A DNA stretch of 64,000 nt from Halotia wernerae. Lineage in GTDB: Bacteria; Cyanobacteriota; Cyanobacteriia; Cyanobacteriales; Nostocaceae. Below the pieces are notes generated by a model. That model worked only from the letters and a program-made list of their open reading frames with translations, ran no database searches and was not told the origin of the DNA. Of this stretch, positions 24,411 through 34,310 are shown one piece after another. The translations under genes and the position numbers were made by a program. The stretch is taken from the NCBI GenBank assembly GCA_034931985.1, contig JAYGHB010000101.1:1-64000 (forward strand). The letters are read 5' to 3'. Numbering within the stretch: position 1 is the stretch's first letter; each line of letters opens with the position of its first letter.

Positions 24411-27092
24411 GTGAATTATCCCGCGCCGTCTCCAGAACTTGACCTAGGGTTGATATTTCCCTTTGATCTGGATCAATTCCAGAAAGATGCGATCGCGTCC
24501 CTGAATGGCGATCGCTCTGTAGTCGTATGTGCGCCTACAGGTTCGGGCAAAACATTAGTAGGCGAATACGCCATTTATCGCGCCCTATCACGCGGGAAAC
24601 GCGTGTTTTACACCACTCCCCTCAAGGCGTTGTCGAATCAAAAATTACGTGACTTTCGAGAAAAATTCGGCTTTGACCAAGTAGGACTGTTAACTGGAGA
24701 TGCTTCTATTAACAGAGAAGCACCAATTTTGGTGATGACCACGGAAATTTTCCGCAACATGCTCTATGGTACACCTATTGGACAAATCGGCATTTCATTA
24801 GTAGATGTTGAGGCGGTGATACTAGATGAATGCCACTACATGAACGATCGCCAACGGGGAACAGTTTGGGAAGAATCAATCATCTATTGTCCTCGTGAAG
24901 TTCAACTAGCAGCCCTTTCAGCCACAGTTGCCAACAGCGATCAACTCACCGACTGGCTGAATCGCGTTCACGGCCCAACAGACCTGATTTACTCCGATTT
25001 TCGCCCAGTCCCCTTGGAATTTCACTATTGCAATCCCAAAGGGTTATTTCCCCTACTGAATGATAGCAAAACCAAAATTAATCCCCGCTTGGCAAATAGG
25101 GGGAAAAGAAGACAAGGAGATAGGGGCAAAGGTGGAAGACCAGAAGCACCTGGGATTATTTACACTCTCAGCCAGCTACAGCAACGAGATATGTTGCCAG
25201 CAATATACTTTATCTTCAGTCGCCGGGGATGTGATAAAGCGGTGGCTGAAGTAGGTGATTTATGGCTGGTAAATAATGACGAGTCGCAAATATTGCGACG
25301 ACAAATTGATGATTTTTTAAATCGCAACCCCGAAGCCGGGCGTTCTGGACAAATTGCTCCCCTCTACCGGGGAGTTGCTGCCCACCACGCCGGGATTTTG
25401 CCTGCGTGGAAAGTGTTGGTCGAAGAACTGTTTCAACAAGGGCTGATTAAAGTAGTCTTCGCCACAGAAACATTAGCTGCGGGTATTAATATGCCTGCCC
25501 GGACAACCGTAATTTCTACCCTTTCCAAGCGTACCGACAACGGACACCGCTTATTGAACGCTTCCGAATTTCTGCAAATGGCAGGGCGGGCTGGCCGTCG
25601 AGGCATGGATAAACAAGGTCATGTGGTGACAGTACAAACTCCCTTTGAAGGATCGAAAGAAGCGGCATATTTAGCCACATCTAAACCAGATCCTTTGGTC
25701 AGCCAGTTTACCCCTAGCTACGGCATGGTGCTGAACTTACTGCAAACCCACACATTGGAACAAACCAGAGAACTGATAGAACGCAGCTTTGGACAGTACA
25801 TGGCGACCTTGCATCTCCGACCAGATTATGATGAAATTGCCGATATCCAAGCACAATTAGCCCAATTGCAAGAACAAATTGACGCTGTTGATGAAAATGA
25901 ATTAGCGGTTTATGAAAAATTGCGGCAACGTTTGAAAGTAGAACGCCAGTTGTTAAAAACCCTGCAAGAACAAGCACAACAAGACCGACAAGAACAATTG
26001 GGAATGATGTTGAGCTTTGCAGTGTCAGGAACTCTGTTGAGTCTCAAGGGTAAACACATCACAGTACCTTCACCCATAACAGCAGTTTTAGTAGGGAAAA
26101 CCCCTGATTCTGTGGAACTTCCTTATTTAGTGTGTTTGGGATGCGATAACCGTTGGTATGTGGCAACAACTGAGGATGTAGTTGATTTGTATGCCGAATT
26201 ACCACGAGTTGAAGTGCCGCCAGAGGTATTACCACCACCAGAAATGCCCTTTCAACCAGGGCAATCGCGCCGTGGTGACGAAATAACATGGGCGATCGCC
26301 CAACTCATTCCCGATCCCGGAGAGTCTTTGTATACACCCCCAGAAGTTGCAGAACAACTCAGTCGGGTGACTGCTGTCCAAGAGCAATTAGAGAATCACC
26401 CCATACATCAATCAGGCAATGTAGGCACGATTTACAAACGCAGGGCCCGCTATGTCGAACTTGAAGCTGAACTTGAAGAATTGCAAACTCAGGTAGAGCA
26501 ACAATCACAACGTCATTGGGAAGAATTTCTCAACTTAATCACCATTCTGCAACAATTTGGCTGTTTGGATCACTTAGTACCCACGCAATTAGGACAAGTT
26601 GCGGCTGCAATTCGAGGGGAAAATGAATTGTGGCTGGGTTTAGCACTTGCCAGTGGTGAATTAGACCACATAGATCCGCACCATTTAGCAGCAGTCGCAG
26701 CCGCCTTGGTGACAGAAACCCCGCGTCCCGATACCAAAGTTAACTTTGAACTTTCCTCAGAAGCAGACAATGCTTGGTCTAGATTACAACCAATCCGCCG
26801 TTCAGTTTTAAAGATTCAATACCGACATGGTGTAGCCCTACCTGTAGGCTTAGAGCATCGATTTATTAACTTAATTGCCATTGTGGAACAATGGGCATTA
26901 GGAAAAGAGTGGACAGAACTCTGCGATAATACTACCTTAGATGAAGGTGATGTGGTGAGAATTTTACGCCGAACTTTGGATTTATTATCCCAGATTCCCC
27001 ACGTTCCTAACTTGCCAGAATCTCTACGGCGCAATGCCCATCGAGCTATACAATTAATTGATCGATTCCCAGTTAATGAAGTAGTAGAGTGA
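24411..27092 (+). CDS. Ski2-like DEAD/DEAH box RNA helicase
   Basis: An 893-residue superfamily-2 helicase. Start is GTG at 24411. Motif I is APTGSGKT (about residues 40-47), Ia TTPLKALSNQK, II DECHYM, III SATVAN, IV-VI PAIYFIFSRRGCDKAV, VFATETLAAGINMPARTTV and QMAGRAGRRGMD. The C-terminal third carries a DSHCT-like helical domain with a coiled-coil segment (about residues 465-530, LQAQLAQLQEQIDAVDENELAVYEKLRQR). This architecture matches Mtr4/Ski2/Dob1 proteins and their cyanobacterial and chloroplast homologues, implying a role in RNA processing or ribosome assembly. A terminator-like hairpin lies at 27152-27180. Confidence 0.93.
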   Translation: MNYPAPSPELDLGLIFPFDLDQFQKDAIASLNGDRSVVVCAPTGSGKTLVGEYAIYRALSRGKRVFYTTPLKALSNQKLRDFREKFGFDQVGLLTGDASINREAPILVMTTEIFRNMLYGTPIGQIGISLVDVEAVILDECHYMNDRQRGTVWEESIIYCPREVQLAALSATVANSDQLTDWLNRVHGPTDLIYSDFRPVPLEFHYCNPKGLFPLLNDSKTKINPRLANRGKRRQGDRGKGGRPEAPGIIYTLSQLQQRDMLPAIYFIFSRRGCDKAVAEVGDLWLVNNDESQILRRQIDDFLNRNPEAGRSGQIAPLYRGVAAHHAGILPAWKVLVEELFQQGLIKVVFATETLAAGINMPARTTVISTLSKRTDNGHRLLNASEFLQMAGRAGRRGMDKQGHVVTVQTPFEGSKEAAYLATSKPDPLVSQFTPSYGMVLNLLQTHTLEQTRELIERSFGQYMATLHLRPDYDEIADIQAQLAQLQEQIDAVDENELAVYEKLRQRLKVERQLLKTLQEQAQQDRQEQLGMMLSFAVSGTLLSLKGKHITVPSPITAVLVGKTPDSVELPYLVCLGCDNRWYVATTEDVVDLYAELPRVEVPPEVLPPPEMPFQPGQSRRGDEITWAIAQLIPDPGESLYTPPEVAEQLSRVTAVQEQLENHPIHQSGNVGTIYKRRARYVELEAELEELQTQVEQQSQRHWEEFLNLITILQQFGCLDHLVPTQLGQVAAAIRGENELWLGLALASGELDHIDPHHLAAVAAALVTETPRPDTKVNFELSSEADNAWSRLQPIRRSVLKIQYRHGVALPVGLEHRFINLIAIVEQWALGKEWTELCDNTTLDEGDVVRILRRTLDLLSQIPHVPNLPESLRRNAHRAIQLIDRFPVNEVVE

Positions 27093-27151
27093 TATCGGTG
27101 GAAATGATTTAAATTGGCAATTAGAAATTGCTAGAAAATAACATTAAGCTC

Positions 27152-27180
27152 ATCCTCCGTGTTTCAACATGGGGATTTTT
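27152..27180 (+). terminator. hairpin with T-run after helicase gene
   Basis: ATCCTCCGTGTT and AACATGGGGAT pair around TC, followed by TTTTT. It lies about 60 bp past the helicase stop codon. Confidence 0.5.
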
Positions 27181-27605
27181 CGGGTATGAGGAATAGAGCG
27201 TAGGCATTGGTTTTTTCCTATAATGCCACTTGCTTTAAAATTAAACGCTACAAATATACAGTTAATGTAAATTCACTTTCAAAACTCTTCATCTAGATTA
27301 TAAGTATTCTTGCGGTGGTGAATTATTAATGTAATTGTTAGCTATTTTAGCTATATATATCAGGATAGTATTGGTTATAATTAACAGTTACAAATTTATT
27401 TTTTACTTGCTATAAATGATTGGATACTAAATTTTTGCACCAATCCTAAATTCACCAATAAATATTTTTTGCTGAACTATTAAGTAAGCTTTAGCTGAAT
27501 ATGCAATGGTTTTAGTCTATGCTAATGGACTAAACTTTTTAGCTGCAATCTAAGTTTACGGTGAGGTGTAAGATGTAAAAATTGTCAAAACAAAGGACTC
27601 CTTTT
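27181..27605. promoter_or_regulatory. AT-rich spacer upstream of the NTF2-like gene
   Basis: More than 400 bp of AT-rich DNA without a gene. A strong ribosome binding site (AAAGGA, 27591-27596) supports ATG 27606 rather than the upstream TTG 27582 as the start of the next gene. No operator is recognised. Confidence 0.4.
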
Positions 27606-28274
27606 ATGGAAAAAAGAAGAGAAAACAGGCGAGTATTTTCAAAGGTTATCTCGTTTCTATTACATCGTGTAACCTTAATTTTGCTTACAGCTATTCTGAT
27701 GTTATTGCTTGGAAGTAGATTTGAACTAGCAAGCGCTATTCAACCTAATTTTGAGCCAGCAAGCATAACCCAACCTAACGCAGAATTAGAAATTCCAAAA
27801 TTAACAACCTGTTATGCACTTGGAACTGACGCTATTGGTAGAGGAAACCTCCAAGAAGGGAAAAATATTTATCGGGATTGTTTTACTCAAGATGCACGTA
27901 TCACTGCCATTTTCCCTGATGGCGCAAGTGAAACAAGGATTGGTACAGATGCTTGGGCGGATTTTGTTTATTCTGTGTTCCAAGGAAATGGATATCAGGC
28001 TACTCAACACCTGATAGGTACGATCAACGTCTCAGTTCGATCTAACCGTGCAAAGATGTCCTCTTACCTCCATGCAACTCACAAACGTTCGGAAACTAGT
28101 ATTGATATTGCCAATGGTACTTATGAAGATGATGTCATTCTCAACAGAAATGGGCGCTGGAAAATTAGTAATCGAACCCTCACGCTCATCGATTTCTTGA
28201 ACCTGAGTTCCCCAACTACCCCAACCGCCAGAACTACGCCAGTAGAACTACGCATACCACACATGAAGCACTAA
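27606..28274 (+). CDS. exported nuclear transport factor 2 (SnoaL-like) domain protein
   Basis: A protein of about 222 residues. A basic start (MEKRRENRR) and a hydrophobic segment (VTLILLTAILMLLLGSRFELASA) indicate a signal peptide or anchor. The mature part from about residue 55 has the NTF2-like layout (TCYALGTDAIGRGNLQEGKNIYRDCFTQDARITAIFPDG...WADFVYSVFQGNGYQATQHLIGTINV). This cone-shaped fold is used by many small enzymes and binding proteins, so the function is open. An interesting detail is the repeated ASAIQPNFEPASITQPN motif near the cleavage site. A perfect inverted repeat at 28314-28342 follows. Confidence 0.75.
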   Translation: MEKRRENRRVFSKVISFLLHRVTLILLTAILMLLLGSRFELASAIQPNFEPASITQPNAELEIPKLTTCYALGTDAIGRGNLQEGKNIYRDCFTQDARITAIFPDGASETRIGTDAWADFVYSVFQGNGYQATQHLIGTINVSVRSNRAKMSSYLHATHKRSETSIDIANGTYEDDVILNRNGRWKISNRTLTLIDFLNLSSPTTPTARTTPVELRIPHMKH

Positions 28275-28313
28275 TTGCTTAGAAGTGCGGATTTAAAAAG
28301 AGCTACTTTCATA

Positions 28314-28342
28314 GGGTGCGTTAGTTTGTCGCTAACGCACCC
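28314..28342. terminator. perfect 11-bp inverted repeat (GGGTGCGTTAG type)
   Basis: Arms GGGTGCGTTAG (28314-28324) and CTAACGCACCC (28332-28342) with a 7-base loop. The motif is a common Nostoc dispersed palindrome and probably ends transcription of the NTF2-like gene, though there is no T-run. Confidence 0.5.
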
Positions 28343-28592
28343 TAACACATATCTAAATTAATTAAATATGAATAGTTAACAAAAAATATTGTAATTACGG
28401 TTGACAAACTATAAAAATTAGAATATTCACAATTTAAGTACAACTAAATAATTTATTGTAAAGCGATCACAGTCAAATTCCTACGACAAGAGACAGCAGG
28501 TTAATATACTGGAGATATCAATAGCAAGAAAATGGGCAGAATAATGCCAGAGATTTACACCACACTTTCTCAGCAGCCCAGAACTTAAAACT

Positions 28593-31343
28593 ATGAAGCA
28601 TGGTGCCAACAATTCCCAAAAGATGCCCTTGCGCCTCATCCTCATCGTCCCCTTTGTCATCCAAATCTTCGCCGCAGTCGGATTGGTAGGTTATTTCTCT
28701 TTTAGAAATGGGCAAGAGTCAGTTAATGACCTTGCTCAACAACTGATGAGTAAGGTCAACATACTCGTTGATCAGCACCTTAATACTTACCTAGCAGTTC
28801 CTCATCAAATTAATCAAATCAATGTAGATGCTAGAGAACTAAAAATGCTGAATTTACAAGATTTTCAGCAAGCTGGGCGTTACTTCTGGAAACAAATGCG
28901 GGTATTTAATATTGGCTACAATAGCTTTGCCAACCCTCAAGGAGAATTTATTGGAGTTGAACGCTTAGATAATGGCAACCTTTTGATTAACGAAGTTTCT
29001 GCACAAAAAGGCATCGGTGAACTTTATGTTTATACTACAGACAACCAAGGAAATCGCCGCGAGCTAACAGCAGTTAAAAGTTATGACCCCCGCTTGGAAG
29101 CTTGGTATACAGATGCAGTCAAGGCAGGTAAACCTGTGTGGAGTCAAATTTATCAATGGGAAGATAAACCAGAAATATTTTCGATATCTTCCAGCTATCC
29201 TATTTATGATGATGCTAATAACAAGTTAGTTGGTGTAATTAGTGTCGATTTAATTTTGTCACAAATTAGTAATTTTTTAGCAAGTTTGAAACTTGGTAAG
29301 TCAGGTCAAATATTTATTTTAGAGCGTTCTGGGCTAATAGTAGCTTCTTCAACTAGCGAGTTCCCATACAAGGTGATTGCTGGTGAAGCACAACGATTAT
29401 CAGCATTAAATAGCCAAGATGCTTTAATTCAAAGTACAGCACAATATTTGCAGCAAAAATTTGGCAACTTTCAAGAAATTAAGAATACCCAACAAGTTGC
29501 CTTAAAATTTTACGGCGAACGCCAGTTTATACAAGTAACCCCTTGGTATGACAAACTTGGTTTGGATTGGCTAGTGATTGTCATTGTTCCTGAAACCGAC
29601 TTTATGGCTCAAATCAACGCTAATAACCAGACTACTATTTGGCTTTGTCTGGGGGCGCTTCTGTTGGCCACAGTTCTAGGAATATATACATCTCGTTGGA
29701 TTTCTCAGCCTATTTTACGCTTAACTAAAGCCAGTAGTGCGATCGCATCTGGTAATCTTGACCAAACAGTAGAAGTTTCTGGTGTTAGAGAACTCAGTAT
29801 TCTTGCTCAAGCTTTTAACCAAATGGCAGGACAACTACGGGAATCTTTTACAGCCTTAGAAAATCGGGTTGAAGAACGAACTATAGAACTAAAAACAGCA
29901 AAAGAAGTAGCCGATGCTGCCAACCAAGCAAAAAGCGAATTTCTGGCCAATATGAGTCATGAACTTCGTACTCCCCTTAATGGTATTCTTGGCTATGCCC
30001 AAATTTTGCAGCGCGATCAAACTGCCAGTCACCAACAACAGGATGCTATTAGTATTATTTATCAGTGCGGTTCTCATCTTTTGACGCTGATTAATGATAT
30101 TTTAGATATTTCAAAAATTGAAGCTAAAAAACTCGAACTTTACCCAAATAACTTTAATCTAAAAAACTTTTTGATAGGAGTTAGTGATATTTGCCGCGTG
30201 AAAGCAGAACAAAAAGAAGTTGGTTTTACTTTTCAAATATACGATTATATACCAACTGCTATTTATGCTGATGAAAAACGTTTAAGACAAGTATTGATTA
30301 ATCTTTTAAGTAATGCTATTAAATTTACAGAACATGGAAAAGTAACATTCACTGTAGGAGTAATTAATCAAAGAATATCATCAGTAGACATTAGTCAAAA
30401 TCAGCAATTACCAATTACTACAATCAGATTTCAAGTTGAAGACACAGGAGTTGGTATGACTTCAGAGCAATTGGAGAAAATATTTCTACCTTTTGAACAG
30501 GTTGGAGAGATGTCTTCCAAGATTGAAGGTACAGGTTTAGGACTAGCTATAAGTCGTCAAATTGTGGAAATGATGGATGGTGAAATTCAAGTTGAAAGTA
30601 TTTATGGTCAAGGTAGCAAGTTTTGGTTTGATTTAGATTTACCAGAAGTTACAAGCTGCATCCCGTTAGAGTTATCACGATTAGATAAAAATCCCGTTAA
30701 TATCATTAAATATGAAGGTGAACAAATAACTATCTTAGTTGTTGATGATCTTTGGGAAAATCGTGCTGTTCTCGTCAATTTACTGCAACCATTAGGGTTT
30801 AAATTAATCGAGGCTATCAATGGTCAAGAGGGTTTAGATAAAGCAAAAGCATACCAACCAAATTTAATTATTACTGATTTGGCAATGCCTGTAATGGATG
30901 GCTTTAAAATGACACAACTTTTGCGTTCTCAACCAGAATATAAAGAGACGGTAATTATCGCTTCTGCCGCTAGTGTATTTACCTTGAACCGCCAACAAAG
31001 CCAAGAGGCTGGCTGTAATGGCTTTTTGCCTAAACCTGTACAAGCTGATGAGTTGCTTGAGAAATTACAACATTACTTGCAATTAATCTGGATTGATCAG
31101 TCCAATCAATCTTCCGTAACTGTTGATGGTGATTTTCAGGAAATAACATTTCCACCATCAGTCGAATTAGTTGATTTATATCAAGCTGCTAAATCTGGTT
31201 ATATTTTGGAAATTCAAGAAGAAGCAAACCGCATTCAAAAGTTAGATTCTGAGTACACACCTTTTACTAATAAAATTTTAGAGCTACTTGAGGAATTTGA
31301 AGATGAAGCTATTGTTGAGTTTATTAAACCAAACTTATCGTAA
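28593..31343 (+). CDS. hybrid sensor histidine kinase with Cache sensor and receiver domain
   Basis: A 916-residue two-component protein. Domains in order: a transmembrane helix (about residues 12-32), a periplasmic double-Cache region (about 35-330), a second helix (about 345-370), HAMP (about 375-425), a short coiled coil, HisKA with the phospho-acceptor His in FLANMSHELRTPLNGI (about 451-466), HATPase_c (N-box LINLLSNAIKFTEHG, G1 VEDTGVGM, G2 GTGLGLAIS), a receiver domain (about 711-830) with acidic ILVVDD and the phospho-Asp in IITDLAMPVMDG, and a short C-terminal helical tail. It senses an extracellular small ligand, not identified. The next gene is a second kinase-receiver protein, so the two may form one pathway. 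Confidence 0.93.
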   Translation: MKHGANNSQKMPLRLILIVPFVIQIFAAVGLVGYFSFRNGQESVNDLAQQLMSKVNILVDQHLNTYLAVPHQINQINVDARELKMLNLQDFQQAGRYFWKQMRVFNIGYNSFANPQGEFIGVERLDNGNLLINEVSAQKGIGELYVYTTDNQGNRRELTAVKSYDPRLEAWYTDAVKAGKPVWSQIYQWEDKPEIFSISSSYPIYDDANNKLVGVISVDLILSQISNFLASLKLGKSGQIFILERSGLIVASSTSEFPYKVIAGEAQRLSALNSQDALIQSTAQYLQQKFGNFQEIKNTQQVALKFYGERQFIQVTPWYDKLGLDWLVIVIVPETDFMAQINANNQTTIWLCLGALLLATVLGIYTSRWISQPILRLTKASSAIASGNLDQTVEVSGVRELSILAQAFNQMAGQLRESFTALENRVEERTIELKTAKEVADAANQAKSEFLANMSHELRTPLNGILGYAQILQRDQTASHQQQDAISIIYQCGSHLLTLINDILDISKIEAKKLELYPNNFNLKNFLIGVSDICRVKAEQKEVGFTFQIYDYIPTAIYADEKRLRQVLINLLSNAIKFTEHGKVTFTVGVINQRISSVDISQNQQLPITTIRFQVEDTGVGMTSEQLEKIFLPFEQVGEMSSKIEGTGLGLAISRQIVEMMDGEIQVESIYGQGSKFWFDLDLPEVTSCIPLELSRLDKNPVNIIKYEGEQITILVVDDLWENRAVLVNLLQPLGFKLIEAINGQEGLDKAKAYQPNLIITDLAMPVMDGFKMTQLLRSQPEYKETVIIASAASVFTLNRQQSQEAGCNGFLPKPVQADELLEKLQHYLQLIWIDQSNQSSVTVDGDFQEITFPPSVELVDLYQAAKSGYILEIQEEANRIQKLDSEYTPFTNKILELLEEFEDEAIVEFIKPNLS

Positions 31344-31402
31344 TTATAAACTTATTGATTTACAACAATTTTAGTCTTATAAGACACGTGAGCATGTTTG
31401 TT

Positions 31403-32644
31403 ATGAAAAATATCCCCAATAATTCTATTTTAATCGTTGATGATATACCAACTAACATTAAAGTTTTATTTGAAATATTAAATCAGGCTGGTTTTAGAGT
31501 TTCTGTTGCCAAAAATGGGAAAAGTGCCTTAGAAAAAGTGCAAGAAACTTTACCTAATTTAATTTTATTGGATGTGATGATGCCAGGAATTGATGGGTTT
31601 GAGACGTGTCGTCGCCTCAAAAATAATCCCAAAACTAAAGATATTCCAGTAATTTTTATGACGGCTCTTTCCGAAACAGTTGATAAGGTAAAGGGATTAC
31701 AAATAGGAGCAGTAGACTATATTACCAAGCCTATTGAATATGAAGAGGTATTAGCTCGGATCAATGTCCACCTAGAATTGCGTAGAACTCAATTAAAATT
31801 AGTGCAGGAAGAAAAAATGTCTTCCTTAGGGCAATTAGTGGCAGGAATTGCTCATGAAATTAATAACCCGGTAAATTTTATTTCTGGTAACTTAATCCAT
31901 GCTCAAAAATATATCGAAGACTTATTGAAATTGTTAAATTTATATGAAATTCATACACCTGATCCTATTCCTGAGATTCAAGCTTACTCAACCAAAATCG
32001 AACTCGAATTTCTCAAGCAAGATTTACCGCAGCTTTTATCCTCAATGACGATGGGAACTGAGCGAGTTGAAAACATTGCGCGATCGCTGCGATTATTTTC
32101 CCGTTTAGATGAAACTGCATTACAGTTAGTGCAGTTGCACGATGGTATTGACAGTACTTTGATAATTTTGGGTAGTCGTATCAAAGCCACATCAATACGA
32201 CCAAATATCAATGTCGTGAAAGAATATGGTGACTTGCCTTTGGTAGAGTGTTACGCCGGAAAACTCAACCAAGTTTTTATGAATCTTTTATCTAATGCTA
32301 TTGATGCTATTGATGAATTAATAGATCAAGTCGGAACAAATACTAATAAGCAATCTCCGACAATTTGGATTCACACAGCAGTTATGAGTGATGAAAAATC
32401 TATCTTGATTGAGATTGCTGACAATGGTATGGGAATGTCCGAAGAGGTTCAACAGAGGATGTTTGAGCAGTTCTTCACTACTAAGCCTCTAGGTAAGGGA
32501 ACTGGTTTAGGGCTAGCGATCGCCTATGAAATTATTGTAGAAAAACATGGCGGGACTCTAGAAGTAAATTCCTCGCCAGGAGAAGGCGCTCAATTTGTGA
32601 TTACCATACCTATTCAGCAGGCGATCGCTTTTACACCTATATGA
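31403..32644 (+). CDS. receiver-histidine kinase hybrid protein
   Basis: A 413-residue cytoplasmic protein with receiver domain first (SILIVDDIPTNIKVLFEIL; phospho-Asp in LILLDVMMPGIDGFETCRRL; Lys in DYITKPIEY), then a histidine kinase (His in GIAHEINNPVNFISGNL; N-box QVFMNLLSNAIDAID; G1 IADNGMGM; G2 KGTGLGLAIAYEI). I set the start at ATG 31403 (KNIPNNSILIVDD). Further upstream in-frame starts (ATG 31394, TTG 31355) are possible. It lies 59 bp downstream of the Cache kinase. It probably receives phosphate from that protein and signals onward, but no partner regulator is next to it. Confidence 0.92.
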   Translation: MKNIPNNSILIVDDIPTNIKVLFEILNQAGFRVSVAKNGKSALEKVQETLPNLILLDVMMPGIDGFETCRRLKNNPKTKDIPVIFMTALSETVDKVKGLQIGAVDYITKPIEYEEVLARINVHLELRRTQLKLVQEEKMSSLGQLVAGIAHEINNPVNFISGNLIHAQKYIEDLLKLLNLYEIHTPDPIPEIQAYSTKIELEFLKQDLPQLLSSMTMGTERVENIARSLRLFSRLDETALQLVQLHDGIDSTLIILGSRIKATSIRPNINVVKEYGDLPLVECYAGKLNQVFMNLLSNAIDAIDELIDQVGTNTNKQSPTIWIHTAVMSDEKSILIEIADNGMGMSEEVQQRMFEQFFTTKPLGKGTGLGLAIAYEIIVEKHGGTLEVNSSPGEGAQFVITIPIQQAIAFTPI

Positions 32645-32652
32645 TCATTAAA

Positions 32653-33933
32653 TTACAATACCTCACGCCCTAAGTAAGATTGCAACGCTTCTGGTATCCG
32701 CACAGTTCCATCTGGTTGTTGATAATTCTCTAAAATTGCTGCCATAGTCCGTCCTACCGCCAAACCAGAACCATTCAGAGTATGCACGAACTGAGTGCCT
32801 TTCTTCCCCGCTTCTTTAAAACGAATATCGCCCCGTCGTGCTTGAAAATCTATAAAATTAGAACAGCTGGAAATTTCCCGATATTTACCAGAAGAAGGCA
32901 ACCAAACTTCCAAATCATAAGTTTTCGTAGAGGAAAAGCCTAAATCCCCGCTGCATAAATTTAGGACTCGATAAGGTAGTTGCAGTGCTTGTAAAATCGC
33001 TTCTGCATTCCCCACTAGTTTTTCCAATTCATCAAAGGAAGTACTGGGATTGACAAATTTAACCAATTCTACCTTATTGAATTGATGCAGACGAATTAAT
33101 CCTCGCATGTCGCGCCCATAACTACCAGCTTCGCGGCGAAAACAGGGAGTATAAGCACAATGGTAGATAGGCAAATCTTCAGCAGCAAGAATTTCACCAC
33201 GGTAGAGATTAGTAACTGGAACTTCCGCCGTAGGAATTAGCCACAAGTCATCATCAGCGCATTTAAAGCTTTCTTCAGCAAACTTGGGTAATTGGCCAGT
33301 CGCTGTCAAAGATGCGGTATTAACCAAAAGTGGTGGACTGACTTCTAAATACCCAGCTTGAGTCTGACGATCAAGCATAAATTGAATTAATGCCCTCTCC
33401 AGCGCTGCACCAGCACCTATAAGGGTAATAAAGCGACTTTGAGCCACTTTCACAGCCCTTTCAACATTGAGAATACCCAGCTTTTCGCCAATTTCCCAAT
33501 GAGGAAGAATATTCGGGTTCTGGGGAATGTACTCATCACCCCAGCGACGCACTTCTACATTATCTTCTTCACTCGTACCAACAGGTGTAGAGTCGCTGGG
33601 CAAGTTAGGGAGTGCTAATATTAATTGCTCAATTTCAGTTTTGAGATTTTTTTCTTGGGGTTCTAGTTCACTCAATGTAGCTTTGATGGAGTTACCTTCG
33701 TCCCGCAAGGATTGAATTTCTGGGTCTTGAGGAGTAATGCCAGATTTAATCTTCTGCCCAACAAGTTTACCAATTTCGTTACTACGAGCTTGGAGTTGGC
33801 TGCGTGTCACCTCCAGTTCCCGTTGTTGCCGATCTAAATGTAATATCGGGTCGATATCGTACTTACCATTACGACTGTTCAACCGTTCTTGAATTAGTTG
33901 TGGATTTTCCCGTATTTGCTTAATATCCAGCAC
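32653..33933 (-). CDS. serS: seryl-tRNA synthetase
   Basis: A 426-residue class II synthetase charging tRNA-Ser and tRNA-Sec. The N-terminal antiparallel coiled coil (about residues 27-100) binds the tRNA long arm. The catalytic core shows TAEVPVTNLYRGEI, motif 2 FRREAGSYGRDMRGLIRLHQFNKVELV and motif 3 NGSGLAVGRTMAAILENYQ. Length matches the family. It converges with the receiver-kinase gene with only 8 bp between stop codons. Confidence 0.98.
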   Translation of the reverse strand: MLDIKQIRENPQLIQERLNSRNGKYDIDPILHLDRQQRELEVTRSQLQARSNEIGKLVGQKIKSGITPQDPEIQSLRDEGNSIKATLSELEPQEKNLKTEIEQLILALPNLPSDSTPVGTSEEDNVEVRRWGDEYIPQNPNILPHWEIGEKLGILNVERAVKVAQSRFITLIGAGAALERALIQFMLDRQTQAGYLEVSPPLLVNTASLTATGQLPKFAEESFKCADDDLWLIPTAEVPVTNLYRGEILAAEDLPIYHCAYTPCFRREAGSYGRDMRGLIRLHQFNKVELVKFVNPSTSFDELEKLVGNAEAILQALQLPYRVLNLCSGDLGFSSTKTYDLEVWLPSSGKYREISSCSNFIDFQARRGDIRFKEAGKKGTQFVHTLNGSGLAVGRTMAAILENYQQPDGTVRIPEALQSYLGREVL

Positions 33934-34150
33934 AGATTTTTCTCAGTCTTTCGCCTGCCAAAACATCAGCATATACTGATTTTGACTTGCTATAACACAA
34001 AAGCAAAATAAAAATTTTGCCCTGCCAACCTTGTCAGGACTAAAAAATCGCACACTAATTTTACTGAAAGATAAATTGCTAATGAACTTTGAGGAAAAAG
34101 AAGGCAAGAAAAGACATCGATACTATATTCTTCAGAAGACTTTTACCTTT

Positions 34151-34287
34151 AGGACTTACGCGATAACTCCCTAAAACTCCTATCTCTCCCTTCGGGTGAC
34201 GTTCGCAAGCTCACTAACGCTGAGCTGTCTCACCGTGTCCTCTGCGTCCTCTGCGGTTAGATTTTCCGTTACCTGTGCGTAAGTCCT
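34151..34287. mobile_element. MITE-like element with 11-bp perfect inverted ends
   Basis: Terminal inverted repeats AGGACTTACGC (34151-34161) and GCGTAAGTCCT (34277-34287) enclose 137 bp with no coding capacity. The internal part includes CCTCTGCGTCCTCTGCGGTTAG, a phrase that recurs in Nostoc-type genomes. It lies between serS and the DUF3611 gene. Confidence 0.65.
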
Positions 34288-34310
34288 GACTCTTCTGCCG
34301 ACTTCTCCTT

